Shown: piece after piece, positions 18,030 to 26,480 of the stretch
Layout: every line of letters begins with the position of its first letter
Numbering within the stretch: position 1 is the first letter of the stretch
Source: Gordoniibacillus kamchatkensis
GTDB taxonomy: Bacteria > Bacillota > Bacilli > Paenibacillales > NBRC-103111
DNA length: 64,000 nt
Assembly: GCF_000829455.1 (NCBI RefSeq)
Contig: NZ_JXAK01000010.1
Location: 62,001 to 126,000, forward strand
Direction of reading: 5' to 3'
Program-made: the position numbers and the translations under genes
Notes under the pieces: model-generated
The model's database searches: none
Told to the model about the DNA's origin: nothing
The model's input: only the letters and a program-made list of their open reading frames with translations

Positions 18030-19328
18030 TCATTCCATTGCCGCTGCGTGCTCGTGTTCCAAATATAAAACTTTAGCCTTCTCGTCGTAAGCAATCAGCT
18101 CCGCGTATCTCCCCCAATCGATTAAAATATCGAGTTGGTGCGCCGCTTCTTCCGCGCCAAAGTGCTTTTCAAAAATTTCCGCGAAAAATTCCCGTTCCAT
18201 TTTGTTGTTGGACTTCGACTGCAAAATCCAAATGATTTTTTCCATCATCGGCACATGCTGCAGCACCTGAGCTTTGAAAATGTCTTTCCGCATCAGGACG
18301 CTCGCGTCCGCAAACTGATGGCCGATGTCCGTCAATTCGATATCGCCTTGATGAATCGCGGCAAAACCGAGCATTTGGGCAGCCTCGACGATCGGGAGAA
18401 AATCTTCCAGATTGAGGCTCAATTGATCGGCTAATTTGTACAAATCGACCTTTTGCCCCAGATCGTCGATCAGCTCGATAAACCCGGTGAGCGCGCCTGC
18501 CGGAACCTCCTGGATTTTTTCTATTTTCCTTTTCTGTTCTCCCGGCGTGTCGACGGATTTCATTTCGCGTTTCGTCAAAATGGAATAGATCCGGTCGACG
18601 AGCGCCGTGAACTGCGGCTCTTGTTTATCCCGCCAATGCGGCATCGTAATGGCGATGTCGGAAATGACCCGCGCCGGATCCCGCGACAAAACGATCGCCC
18701 GATCCGACATGTAGACCGCTTCCTCGATGCTGTGCGTAACCATAATTATGCTTTTGGTCGGGATTTTTTTCTCCGTCCACAATTCGAGCAAGTCGCGCTT
18801 CAAGTTTTCCGCCGTCAGCACGTCAAGCGCCGAAAACGGTTCGTCCATCAAGAGAATGTCCGGCTCCATCACCAAAGCGCGCCCAATCCCTACTCTCTGC
18901 CGCATCCCTCCCGACAATTCTTTCGGATATGCCCCTTCAAACCCGTCAAGCCCGATCATATCGATCACGGAGAGCGCTTTGCGCAGCTTTTCCTCTTCCC
19001 GCAAAGGCCTGTTCTCAAGTCCCAGTTTTACGTTTTCCAGAACGGTTAGCCAAGGGAACAGCGCAAACGACTGAAACACCATGCCTACGCCCGGGTTCGT
19101 GCCGACAATGGGCTTGCCGTTATATACAACGGAGCCTTGGGACGGGGAAACAAGGCCGGCGATGATGCGAAGCAGCGTCGATTTGCCCGACCCCGACGGG
19201 CCGAGAATCGAAACAAGCTCCCCTTCCTTAACGTTGATATGGATGTCTTCCAAGATGCTTACGTTCGCTTGGCTCGGCAAATCGTACCGTTTGCTGATTT
19301 GTTTCAATTCTAACAGCGTTTTGCTCAT
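18030..19328 (-). CDS. ABC transporter ATPase with C-terminal AAA-associated domain (NitT/TauT-like)
   Basis: About 432 aa. Walker A GPSGSGKST, Q-loop VFQSFALFPW, signature LSGGMRQRVGIGRAL, Walker B ILLMDEPFSALD and H-loop VTHS are all present, so it should be active. After ~250 residues comes an extension of ~150 residues (LTGFIELIDDLGQKVDLYKLADQL ... ITDWGRYAEL-like end) of the AAA-associated C-terminal type found in some nitrate/taurine-like ATPases. The ATG at 19328 has GAGGTG upstream; the GTG at 19337 is less likely. The permease stop is only 11 nt upstream. No binding protein is encoded nearby. The leader of this unit is an M-box, pointing to magnesium or another ion-related role. Confidence 0.88.
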   Translation of the reverse strand: MSKTLLELKQISKRYDLPSQANVSILEDIHINVKEGELVSILGPSGSGKSTLLRIIAGLVSPSQGSVVYNGKPIVGTNPGVGMVFQSFALFPWLTVLENVKLGLENRPLREEEKLRKALSVIDMIGLDGFEGAYPKELSGGMRQRVGIGRALVMEPDILLMDEPFSALDVLTAENLKRDLLELWTEKKIPTKSIIMVTHSIEEAVYMSDRAIVLSRDPARVISDIAITMPHWRDKQEPQFTALVDRIYSILTKREMKSVDTPGEQKRKIEKIQEVPAGALTGFIELIDDLGQKVDLYKLADQLSLNLEDFLPIVEAAQMLGFAAIHQGDIELTDIGHQFADASVLMRKDIFKAQVLQHVPMMEKIIWILQSKSNNKMEREFFAEIFEKHFGAEEAAHQLDILIDWGRYAELIAYDEKAKVLYLEHEHAAAME

Positions 19329-19339
19329 GGCAGGCACCT

Positions 19340-21088
19340 CTATTCAAGATGATATTTCTTCTCGGCCAATGCATAAAGCCTGCGCCATATTAAGCGATTC
19401 ACAATGACAACCAGCAAGCACATGACGATAATGCCCCAGATGATTTCGGGCCAGTTGCCGTTCGTCGTCGCTTGCGCGATAAATGAGCCCAATCCGGAAG
19501 CCCGCAGGTCGTTATTTTTCCACGATACGATTTCGGATACGATGCTCGCGTTCCACGCCCCCCCGCTGGCCGTGATGCACCCTGTCACAAGAAACGGAAA
19601 CACTGCGGGAAGAATTAGCTTCGTCCATGTTTGAAAGCGTGTAAGCTTTAAAATGACAGTTGCTTCCTTGAGGTCGGAAGGAATCGCCATCGCACCGGCA
19701 ATGACGTTGAACAATACGTACCATTGCGTGCCCAGCATCATGAGCGGAATGGCGCCGATCTCCAGTGAAATTCCCAGCTTGACGTACACGATTGCAATAA
19801 TTGGAAACGCCATATTGGCGGGAAACGAGGCCAAAATCTGCACGATCGGCTGGGCAATGCGGGAAAGCCGCGGGTTCGTGCCGATCACGACGCCGACAGG
19901 CAGCGTCCAGATTACGGCCAGAATGGTAGAAACAAATACGCGCAATGCGGTTAGCAGCCCCAGCACCACGACGTGAACGATTTCGTTCCAGCTGAGCTTG
20001 ACAATTTCAAGAACGCCTTCCGCCACATATTTCAAAACGAGCGCAGCGGCTATAAGCCCGATTGCCCATTGGGCAACGCTCCTGACTGGGGAACGCCGCT
20101 GCGATTGCGCGGTTCGCGCCCCTTTTGCAAAAGGACGTAACACCCAATCATGAAAGAGCGTTCGGAAGTACCGATTGAGAAAGCGTACGAATTGCGCTCT
20201 TTTTAAAATGTCGAATACCCACGAAGTCGGAGCTTCGCCTGCTTCCGTCTGTTCGTTTTTAAATTTCTGGCTCCAGGCGATGATTGGGCGCCAAAACAAC
20301 TGATCGACAACGACGATTAGAACGATCATCGTCGCAATCGCGTACACGATCGCTTTAATATTGCCTTCGTCCGCCGCCAACGCCATGTACGAGCCGATTC
20401 CCGGCAAACGGATGTCCTGGTTCAGAACGCTGATGGATTCGCTGGCCGCAAGAAAAAACCAGCCTCCGCCAAAGGACATCATGCTGTTCCACACGAGTCC
20501 GATCATGGAGTACGAAACTTCCAGCTTGCTGAAGCGGTGCCACGCTCCGAGCCGGTTCATTTTGGCCGCCTCGTTCAAATCGCGGGGAATCGTGGCAAGG
20601 GAATGATAAAAGCTGAACGTCATATTCCATACCTGGCCGGTAAAAATGGCGAAAATCGAAGCGCACTCCACCCCGAGCAAGCTCCCCGGAAACAACGCCA
20701 TAAACGCAAGCACGGTAGCCGAAAGAAAACCGAGCACAGGCACGGATTGCAAAATGTCGATAGCCGGGATCATCACTCTTTCGGCTATGCGGTTATAAGC
20801 CGCAATGCGGCCGTACACGAAAGTAAAGAGCAACGATGCGGCGAAAGCGATAAACATGCGAAGCAGCGATCGCCCCGCATAATAAGGGAGCCATATCGGA
20901 TCGAGGCTTAAAGCAGGGTGCCGCTCCGGGGAAAAGGGCACTCGCATGCCGGAACCGAGCTTTGCCGCGGCATAGAGAATCGATAGCAGCAAACAAATGA
21001 CAAGAACATCCGCCCAGCCGAATTTATTTCTCATGTTCACATTGTTGAGAATATTTCTTAACACGGTTAGCAGCCCCAATCTAGGCAA
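19340..21088 (-). CDS. ABC transporter permease with two fused transmembrane domains
   Basis: About 580 aa. Two BPD_transp-type permease domains are fused in one chain: the first has EAA loop LNEAAKMNRLGAWHRFSKLEV, the second LKEATVILKLTRFQTWTKLILP, each with about six helices. One polypeptide thus replaces the usual permease pair. The start is uncertain. A TTG at 21088 has AGGGAG at 8 nt, an ATG at 21034 sits just before the first helix without a clear site, and the frame stays open to an ATG at 21151 across a terminator-like hairpin. It forms an operon with the ATPase at 18030-19328 and lies downstream of a promoter and an M-box riboswitch. Substrate unknown. Confidence 0.85.
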   Translation of the reverse strand: MPRLGLLTVLRNILNNVNMRNKFGWADVLVICLLLSILYAAAKLGSGMRVPFSPERHPALSLDPIWLPYYAGRSLLRMFIAFAASLLFTFVYGRIAAYNRIAERVMIPAIDILQSVPVLGFLSATVLAFMALFPGSLLGVECASIFAIFTGQVWNMTFSFYHSLATIPRDLNEAAKMNRLGAWHRFSKLEVSYSMIGLVWNSMMSFGGGWFFLAASESISVLNQDIRLPGIGSYMALAADEGNIKAIVYAIATMIVLIVVVDQLFWRPIIAWSQKFKNEQTEAGEAPTSWVFDILKRAQFVRFLNRYFRTLFHDWVLRPFAKGARTAQSQRRSPVRSVAQWAIGLIAAALVLKYVAEGVLEIVKLSWNEIVHVVVLGLLTALRVFVSTILAVIWTLPVGVVIGTNPRLSRIAQPIVQILASFPANMAFPIIAIVYVKLGISLEIGAIPLMMLGTQWYVLFNVIAGAMAIPSDLKEATVILKLTRFQTWTKLILPAVFPFLVTGCITASGGAWNASIVSEIVSWKNNDLRASGLGSFIAQATTNGNWPEIIWGIIVMCLLVVIVNRLIWRRLYALAEKKYHLE

Positions 21089-21120
21089 AATAAAAACTCC
21101 CTGCTTTTCAAGACAGGGAG
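21086..21120 (-). terminator. hairpin plus T tract overlapping the permease ribosome-binding site
   Basis: On the minus strand CTCCCTG (complement of 21114-21120) pairs with CAGGGAG (complement of 21097-21103) across a 10-nt loop and is followed by TTTTTATTTT. It has the form of an intrinsic terminator, while its 3' arm contains the AGGGAG that would serve as ribosome-binding site for a TTG start at 21088. It may act as a second control point downstream of the M-box. Confidence 0.6.
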
Positions 21121-21166
21121 GGTTGCGCATTCCTTCTGTGATGACAATCATGGGGTCCGCATTCAG

Positions 21167-21292
21167 TCATATGGGAGCAAAGGGCAGACTGAAAATAGGC
21201 AGACTCGACCTGCAACAGAGGAATTGCGAGCTTCCTTGCTTGAAAAATAACGCACAGCTTAATCTTTTGCACATTCGACTGCTACTGTCCAT
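21167..21292 (-). CDS. possible 41-residue leader ORF between the M-box and the ABC permease
   Basis: An ATG at 21292 with AAGGAAGGGGG upstream opens a 41-codon frame beginning MDSSSRMCKRLSCALFFKQG and ending at a TGA at 21167. It is rich in Ser, Cys and basic residues and has no recognised family. It fills the transcribed gap between the M-box terminator and the hairpin before the permease. It could be a leader peptide or simply untranslated sequence. Confidence 0.25.
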   Translation of the reverse strand: MDSSSRMCKRLSCALFFKQGSSQFLCCRSSLPIFSLPFAPI

Positions 21293-21316
21293 TTTCCAGT
21301 GTCCCCCTTCCTTACA

Positions 21317-21353
21317 TAAATATGAAAAGCCCCGAGGTTTGGTCCCAAGGGGC
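21317..21353 (-). terminator. terminator of the M-box expression platform
   Basis: Minus-strand GCCCC (from 21349-21353) pairs with GGGGC (from 21329-21333), extended by GG/CC inside, followed by TTTTCATATTT. It lies about 30 nt downstream of the M-box aptamer, where the Mg2+-bound aptamer would favour termination before the transporter genes. Confidence 0.75.
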
Positions 21354-21383
21354 ATAAGGTCGCATCGAAATAAACCGTCTCCC

Positions 21384-21540
21384 CCAAGTCCAGCTTTGGC
21401 ACTATACGACGTAAAGGACTGTTCCCTTAGCCACCTTATGAAAAGCCTTAATCCGGCAATTCCTGTTATACCCATTGGCATCTTTCGATGTTTCCGGGCA
21501 GTGGCCTATGTTCGTATAGGAGCCTCACCTAACGAGGACA
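21384..21540 (-). promoter_or_regulatory. M-box (ykoK leader) Mg2+-sensing riboswitch
   Basis: Read on the minus strand the segment contains the conserved M-box blocks in order: CGTTAGGTGAGGCTCCTATA, CACTGCCCGG-AAACATCGAAAGATGCCAATGGGT, AACAGGAATTGCCGGATTAAGG, AAGGTGGCTAAGGGAACAGTCC, and the 3' block TAGTGCCAAAGCTGG. These match the ykoK-leader family closely from memory. The known role is to terminate transcription when cytoplasmic Mg2+ is high. The next genes downstream on this strand are the fused ABC permease, the ABC ATPase and KimA, rather than mgtE, corA or an Mg2+ P-type ATPase. Confidence 0.9.
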
Positions 21541-21557
21541 TATTTTATTACATGGGA

Positions 21558-21586
21558 ATCGTACTCCTCCAAGCGAATGCTGTCAA
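21558..21586 (-). promoter_or_regulatory. sigma-A-type promoter of the M-box unit
   Basis: Minus-strand TTGACA (complement of 21581-21586), a 17-nt spacer and TACGAT (complement of 21558-21563). The predicted start is about 10 nt before the M-box 5' end. The -35 box lies next to the stop of the upstream membrane-protein gene. Confidence 0.75.
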
Positions 21587-21593
21587 CAGTTTT

Positions 21594-22235
21594 TTATGCG
21601 ATGTTGATGGCCCGGGCAGCCAGCACCGCCACAATGAGAAGCGAAATGGAGGACTGCATCATCATGAGCAGCTTCGCTCTTTTCGATAAAACCATCGTGT
21701 CCGTGGGGCTGAACGCCGTATTCGTGTTAAATGCCAAGTACAAATAATCCAAAAACGCAGGGGTCCAGCGTTCCCATTGCGGCGAACCGGACATGACTTG
21801 GGGAAATAAAAAATCGGACCGCTCCGGATGCCCGGAATATCTGCGAGCGGGGCCCCCTTGGTCCACTTCCCAATACCAGACGGCAAATACAGCGATGTTC
21901 ACGGCCCACAGTACCCCCGCATCGCGAAATAAACCGGCGGCGGTAGCCGTATGGGCAAATAAGGCATAGATCAGAAACGACACGCTGCTGACCAGCCCCA
22001 ACGTGATAATGCCCATGATCGTGAACGCAAATAAGCGCGTCCACCTGTGATGGCCGCGCAGAACCGCAACGATCATAGGAACCATCAGCACGATGACGAT
22101 AGCAAGCACTGTCCAACTCGGACCTATAGTCAGGCTCTCCGACAGTACGCTCAGTAAAATGCCGATAACCAATACGACCGTCAAAAACGACAGGCGCGGC
22201 GGCGCTTTGACATTGGGCAGGTCCGAATGCTTCAT
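21594..22235 (-). CDS. membrane protein with pore-like C-terminal segment, function unknown
   Basis: 213 aa from the ATG at 22235 (GAGGGG upstream). About five hydrophobic helices are seen, at SFLTVVLVIGILLSVL, SWTVLAIVIVLMVPMIVAVL, LFAFTIMGIITLGLVSSVSF, VLWAVNIAVFAVWYWEVD and the C-terminal LMMMQSSISLLIVAVLAARAI. The segment FLDYLYLAFNTNTAFSPTD before the last helix resembles the pore-loop region of DUF1345-like and small ion-channel proteins. It lies directly upstream of the M-box promoter and downstream of the deacetylase gene. An ion-related role is a guess. Confidence 0.65.
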   Translation of the reverse strand: MKHSDLPNVKAPPRLSFLTVVLVIGILLSVLSESLTIGPSWTVLAIVIVLMVPMIVAVLRGHHRWTRLFAFTIMGIITLGLVSSVSFLIYALFAHTATAAGLFRDAGVLWAVNIAVFAVWYWEVDQGGPARRYSGHPERSDFLFPQVMSGSPQWERWTPAFLDYLYLAFNTNTAFSPTDTMVLSKRAKLLMMMQSSISLLIVAVLAARAINIA

Positions 22236-22287
22236 GAAGCTTCCCCTCATCCCTCGGCAACGGATAACGTCCCATCCCGGCAAAGTT

Positions 22288-23181
22288 TTAAATACGCGAA
22301 GGCACTTTCAGGAGATCGGGTACGGTAGCAAACGTAAAACCGTTGCTTTTGAGATAAAAAATGATCTGCGGAAGCGCAGCAACGGTATTGGACAAGTTCT
22401 CGTTGCGCCCGCCTGCGCAATGCTGCAAAATAATGCCTCCCGGGGTCATCTCTTTCCTCACGAAATCCATGATTTGCGGAGTCGGAGTGCCGGCCCAATC
22501 CCGGGTGTCCACAGACCAATCGATAATTTTAAATCCGAGCCCCGCTATTTGTTGCAGCACAGCTGCATTCGCGTTTCCGTACGGAGGACGAAACAAGTCG
22601 GTACGGTAGCCGAGCGTTTGCATCAGCTGCTCTTCGGTCCGAAGCACTTCATCTTGCACCTGCTGCGGCGTCAGCTTGACCAAATTCGGATGATCCCATG
22701 TATGGTTGCCGACGGCATGCCCCTCCTGAACAATTCTCCGCACCATGTCCGGATGCTGTAAAGCCCGTTCGCCCACAATGAAAAAAGTGGCTTTAATCCC
22801 TTGCTGCTTTAGAATGTCCAAAATTTGACCGGTAAATGTAACGTCCGGGCCATCGTCGAAAGTCAGCGCAGCTACTTTGGCGCCGGAAGCGCCGGAATAA
22901 AACAGCACATTCGAGAATTGCTTGCCTAACGGAGTGCGGTGAAGCGGGACGCCGCTTCTGGAGTTCCTCTCGTTCCCGCCTGTCAGCTCGGGATTTTCCG
23001 GGTTGACAGGCTCCTTGACGGGAACCGGGGCAGGCGCCTTCACCGTCGTTCCAGGTGCCGCAGGGGCACCGGCGTTCGGGCTCCCGGCCGGCCCCGGCAT
23101 GCCTTCCTGCCGGTTTGCCCGGCAAGATACAAGCAGTATGCCGATGGCGATCGCGGCGCAATGCAGGCCCCATTTTTTCAT
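22288..23181 (-). CDS. polysaccharide deacetylase lipoprotein (NodB domain)
   Basis: 297 aa. A short signal MKKWGLHCAAIAIGILLVSC has lipobox LLVSC; a Pro/Ala-rich linker of ~60 residues follows, then a carbohydrate esterase 4 domain with TFDDGPD (catalytic Asp and metal Asp), GNHTWDHPNL (metal histidines), RPPYG, and late motifs GFKIIDWSVDTRDW and ILQHC. It probably deacetylates peptidoglycan or another N-acetylated wall glycan outside the cell. The late motif has Gln before His (LQHC), where many members have LHD. GGGGGAG serves as ribosome-binding site and lies within a large palindrome. Confidence 0.9.
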   Translation of the reverse strand: MKKWGLHCAAIAIGILLVSCRANRQEGMPGPAGSPNAGAPAAPGTTVKAPAPVPVKEPVNPENPELTGGNERNSRSGVPLHRTPLGKQFSNVLFYSGASGAKVAALTFDDGPDVTFTGQILDILKQQGIKATFFIVGERALQHPDMVRRIVQEGHAVGNHTWDHPNLVKLTPQQVQDEVLRTEEQLMQTLGYRTDLFRPPYGNANAAVLQQIAGLGFKIIDWSVDTRDWAGTPTPQIMDFVRKEMTPGGIILQHCAGGRNENLSNTVAALPQIIFYLKSNGFTFATVPDLLKVPSRI

Positions 23182-23242
23182 AAAAACGCTCCCCCCGTAC
23201 ATTACGTCAATATTAACGTGTACGGAAGGAGCGTTTTTATGA
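23178..23242. terminator. long palindrome with T tracts on both strands, covering the deacetylase start
   Basis: TCATAAAAACGCTCC (23178-23192) and GGAGCGTTTTTATGA (23228-23242) are a perfect 15-bp inverted repeat; inside it CCGTACA / TGTACGG and ACGT / ACGT extend the stem. Both strands end in a T run, so it can act as a bidirectional terminator. On the minus strand it would end transcription from the SEDS genes, but its 3' arm is the ribosome-binding site and start codon of the deacetylase gene. Confidence 0.7.
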
Positions 23243-23279
23243 ATGCGATCTCTTGTAAATGAATGGAAAGCTGTTCTGC

Positions 23280-24427
23280 CTACTCGTCCCCAAAAAACAA
23301 CGGTTTCGACTGATGAATCTTGACGCTGAGCACCAGTCCCATGGAAATCATATTCGTGAGCAACGAGCTGCCGCCATAGCTGACAAACGGAAGCGCGATC
23401 CCCGTCAGCGGCATTAGCCCTGTATGCATCGCGATATTCTCGAAGATTTGCAGGGTAAACATCGATATGACGCCGGTAACGAGGTAAGAGCCGGCCAGAT
23501 CCTCGCTTTCCATCACAATCCGGATCATGCGATAAATCAAGACAAAGTAGAGCAACAACAGCAACGAGGAACCGACAAAGCCAAACTCCTCGCCGATTAC
23601 GACATAGATCGAGTCGGCGTAATCGTACGGTATGCGCCCCCCTTGCACCAGCAGGCCTTGAAGGTACCCTTCTCCCATTAATTGTCCCGCGCTTACGGCA
23701 GTAATCGAATTTACGACTTGATAGCTCATATCCGGATCGCTGGCCGGGTCCAGGAACGTTTGAATACGGTGCAGCTGATAAGGCTTTACAATTTTGTCGA
23801 ATATAGGCTTATCCACAAATAAAGAGCGGTGACACAGCCGACAATCGCCGTGATGGTGATCAATCCGAGCAGCCCATGCTTGATTTTGATATTTCCGACC
23901 CATAGCATGCCGATAAAAATGCAAACGAACACGATCGCGGTTCCCAGATCGGGCTGCTTCATCACCAGAAAAAAGGGCAGGGCCACAACCCCAAGCATCG
24001 GAACAATATCCCGAACGATGTGAAGAGACTCTCCGCCACGCTTTTCCAGCATTCTGGCAAGCAGCAAAATGACAAATACTTTGACCAGCTCCGACGGCTG
24101 AAATTGCATAAAGTGCAAATTGATCCAGCGCTGCGAGCCGTTAATGTCCATACCCTTAAACATAACGAAAAGCAGCAGCAAAACGCCGAAAATATAGAGG
24201 CCCCACGATAAATGACGCACGATGAGGCGATAATCCACCAAGGTTAATCCGAGCATAGGCACAAACATGCATGCAAACATGACCAAATTGTTCATGTGCA
24301 GCCCTGCGAACTTCGTATTATGCGTAGCGCTGTAAATGACAAAAGTACTGATCGCCATAAAACACAACAAAATGACGATAATAAGAGGATCGATTTTCTG
24401 CGCTCGAGTGATTATCGTTTTAAACAC
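23280..24427 (-). CDS. FtsW/RodA/SpoVE-family (SEDS) protein, RodA-like, frameshifted
   Basis: The N-terminal frame (GTG at 24427) encodes MFKTIITRAQKIDPLIIVILL and about six helices with the SEDS motif GSQRWINLHFMQFQPSELVKV; the other frame carries the rest (DPASDPDMSYQVVNSITAVSAG, IGEEFGFVG, PLTGIALPFVSYGGSSLL). Adding one T to the TTT near 23818 gives one 382-aa protein of normal size; the span is one base short of whole codons. SEDS proteins are peptidoglycan glycosyltransferases that work with class B PBPs in elongation, division or spore cortex. The GTG start overlaps the end of the upstream SEDS gene by 8 nt. Confidence 0.85.
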
Positions 24428-25526
24428 GTTCGATCCTACCTTCTCTCGATATGTTCAATAAAATGCCGATGCTCGCCATACTGATTAACAACGATGATCC
24501 GCCGTAGCTGATTAGCGGCAGCGGGACTCCCGTAATCGGGATGCTCCCTGTCACTCCGCCCAGATTAATGAGAGCTTGAACGCCAAGAGTAGATATGATG
24601 CCTATGCCCAAATACATCCCGAAAGGCTCCGGGCATCGAGTCGCCGCCAGAAGCCCCCGCCATATCAAGATGAGATACAGAAGCAGAAAGACCGAGCACC
24701 CGATGAAGCCCAATTCTTCTCCGATCGTCGAGAAAATAAAATCGGTGTGCGCCTCGGGCAAATAAAACATTTTCTCCACGCCTTTCCCGAATCCCGCCCC
24801 CGTCAAACCCCCATGACCAAAGGCAGTTAACGACTGAGCCAATTGATATGAGGAATCTTGAGCATCGCTCCACGGATGAAGAAAAGAGGTGAATCTTTCA
24901 AGTCTGTAGGCTTTATTGAAAACGATGACGACTGCCAGAGGGACGGCGCATAAACCTATCCCTATGATTTGAAGAATGCTGGCTCCGCTGGATACAACAA
25001 CGATGCCGGTAGAAATAAGAATTACGAGGTCGGAGCCGATATCCGGCTGCAGCATAATCAGTCCGGCCACGGTACCAATGATGAGGAGGACGGGAAGAAG
25101 CCCGTTTCTGAACTCGCGGATCCGCTCCCCTTTCTTGCTTAGCAAAGAGGCGACATATGTCAATAAACCTAACTTAGCAAATTCCGTTGGCTGGATTCCG
25201 AAAGACCCTACCCCAAACCAACTCCGGTGTCCGTTGATCTTGATTCCGACCAGAAGCACTAACAACAGCAAAATAAGCGCCGCCGCAAAGATGGTTCGAG
25301 CCCTCTTGTGAAGCTTTTGAAAAGGGACATTCATGAAGAATAGCATAGTTATAGTACCGGCTACACTCCACAAAATTTGTCTGTTCACAAAGTAAAAAGA
25401 AGAGTGATATTTTACTGAGGCAGATACCGCGCTAGTGCTAAAGACCATGAGCAAACCAAATCCAACAAGGGTAAAGGTGATCAACAACATAAGAAAATCG
25501 GGTCGGCCGCGCGTCGGTTTCTCCAA
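24420..25526 (-). CDS. FtsW/RodA/SpoVE-family (SEDS) protein, FtsW-like
   Basis: 368 aa, about ten membrane helices. Family motifs are GHRSWFGVGSFGIQPTEFAKL (catalytic-loop region), DAQDSSYQLAQSLTAFGHGGLTGAGFG, EAHTDFIFSTIGEELGFIG and TGVPLPLISYGGSSLL. It is a peptidoglycan polymerase of the division or sporulation branch. The likely start is a TTG at 25526. It overlaps the following RodA-like gene by 8 nt, so the two SEDS proteins are co-translated; no class B PBP gene is nearby and the cluster is not the dcw cluster. Confidence 0.9.
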   Translation of the reverse strand: MEKPTRGRPDFLMLLITFTLVGFGLLMVFSTSAVSASVKYHSSFYFVNRQILWSVAGTITMLFFMNVPFQKLHKRARTIFAAALILLLLVLLVGIKINGHRSWFGVGSFGIQPTEFAKLGLLTYVASLLSKKGERIREFRNGLLPVLLIIGTVAGLIMLQPDIGSDLVILISTGIVVVSSGASILQIIGIGLCAVPLAVVIVFNKAYRLERFTSFLHPWSDAQDSSYQLAQSLTAFGHGGLTGAGFGKGVEKMFYLPEAHTDFIFSTIGEELGFIGCSVFLLLYLILIWRGLLAATRCPEPFGMYLGIGIISTLGVQALINLGGVTGSIPITGVPLPLISYGGSSLLISMASIGILLNISREGRIERV

Positions 25527-25578
25527 AGTGGTTGCCCCCAGATCATCATTTGATATCTTGATATAATCATAGGCTGTC

Positions 25579-25592
25579 GAATAAATTTATTC
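25579..25592. repeat. 14-bp perfect palindrome between the SEDS genes and ytaF
   Basis: GAATAAATTTATTC reads the same on both strands. It lies in the divergent intergenic region about 100 nt before ytaF, just after a plus-strand TATAAT-like box at about 25561. It could be an operator for either divergent gene, but AT-rich palindromes of this size also arise by chance. Confidence 0.3.
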
Positions 25593-25691
25593 AATCATGT
25601 TCACAAAGCTTACTTTTTTAGACATCTCACTCAACGTAGGCAGGCCTTCTTCATATGCTATGGCACTAAGGCTTTACGGGAGGGATTTCGG

Positions 25692-26303
25692 ATGAATGGG
25701 CAACAATTATTGGCTGTTCTTCTCATCGGTCTTGCATCCAATCTGGACAACGCCGGTGTCGGATTATCGTATGGGGTCAGGAACATTAAAATTCCGTGGT
25801 TCTCCAACCTCATCATAGCAGCGGTATCCGGGTTCTTTACACTGCTCTCCGGTATGGCGGGAAGCGTGTTAACCGCATGGCTTTCTCCTGTTGCCGCCCA
25901 TTTGATCGGAACAGCAGTTATTGTCTTCGTCGGTGTCATGGTGCTGATCCAGCCGTTTATCGGAAAAGGTTCAACCAAGTCTCGGAATTCGTCTCATCTT
26001 CTGACCCGCATTTTGCGCAACCCGGAAGAAGCGGATTTCGACGGTTCACGATCGCTCAATTTGACGGAGTCGGTTGTCCTTGGCGTTGCGCTCGCCATTA
26101 ACGCGTTAGCCGGCGGATTTGATGCGGGCATTACGAATATCAGCGTCGTCTTGACTTCGTTAACGGTAGGCTTGTTCAGCTTCGGACTTCTGGGCATCAG
26201 CGAATTTGTCGGAAAACGCTACGTGGCTAAACGCCTCGGTTCAAAAGCAACCGTCCTGGCAGGGCTTTTGCTGATTTTGATCGGAATTCACCAGCTTTTT
26301 TAA
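25692..26303 (+). CDS. ytaF: sporulation membrane protein YtaF
   Basis: 203 aa. Two related three-helix blocks, each starting with an Asn/Asp-rich motif (LASNLDNAGVGLSYGVRNI at ~13-31 and LAINALAGGFDAGITNI in the second half), as in YtaF and the related MntP/LysE-like transporters. In Bacillus subtilis YtaF is a sporulation membrane protein of unclear function. GGGAGGG precedes the ATG at good spacing. It is transcribed divergently from the SEDS genes and stands alone. Confidence 0.88.
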   Translation: MNGQQLLAVLLIGLASNLDNAGVGLSYGVRNIKIPWFSNLIIAAVSGFFTLLSGMAGSVLTAWLSPVAAHLIGTAVIVFVGVMVLIQPFIGKGSTKSRNSSHLLTRILRNPEEADFDGSRSLNLTESVVLGVALAINALAGGFDAGITNISVVLTSLTVGLFSFGLLGISEFVGKRYVAKRLGSKATVLAGLLLILIGIHQLF

Positions 26304-26440
26304 TGTAATGTAACATCACACATGATATAGCAGACACGGTTCCGCAAGCATGAATTTCAAGCGATGCGGCCTTTTTCGATATATTGCTGGGTTGTTGGCG
26401 TTCTCGTGCTTCTGACCTTGGTTATATAAGATCGTATAAA

Positions 26441-26480
26441 CGAACCTATCGAGGGACCCCTCGGTAGGTTCGTTTGCTTT
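26441..26480 (+). terminator. hairpin between ytaF and the dlt operon
   Basis: CGAACCTATCGAGGG pairs almost perfectly with CCTCGGTAGGTTCG and is followed by TTTGCTTT. It could terminate ytaF transcription (140 nt downstream of its stop) or be an attenuator in a long dlt leader. The rest of the 26304-26598 gap shows no gene; a TATATAAG box at about 26423-26430 may belong to a promoter. Confidence 0.6.
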
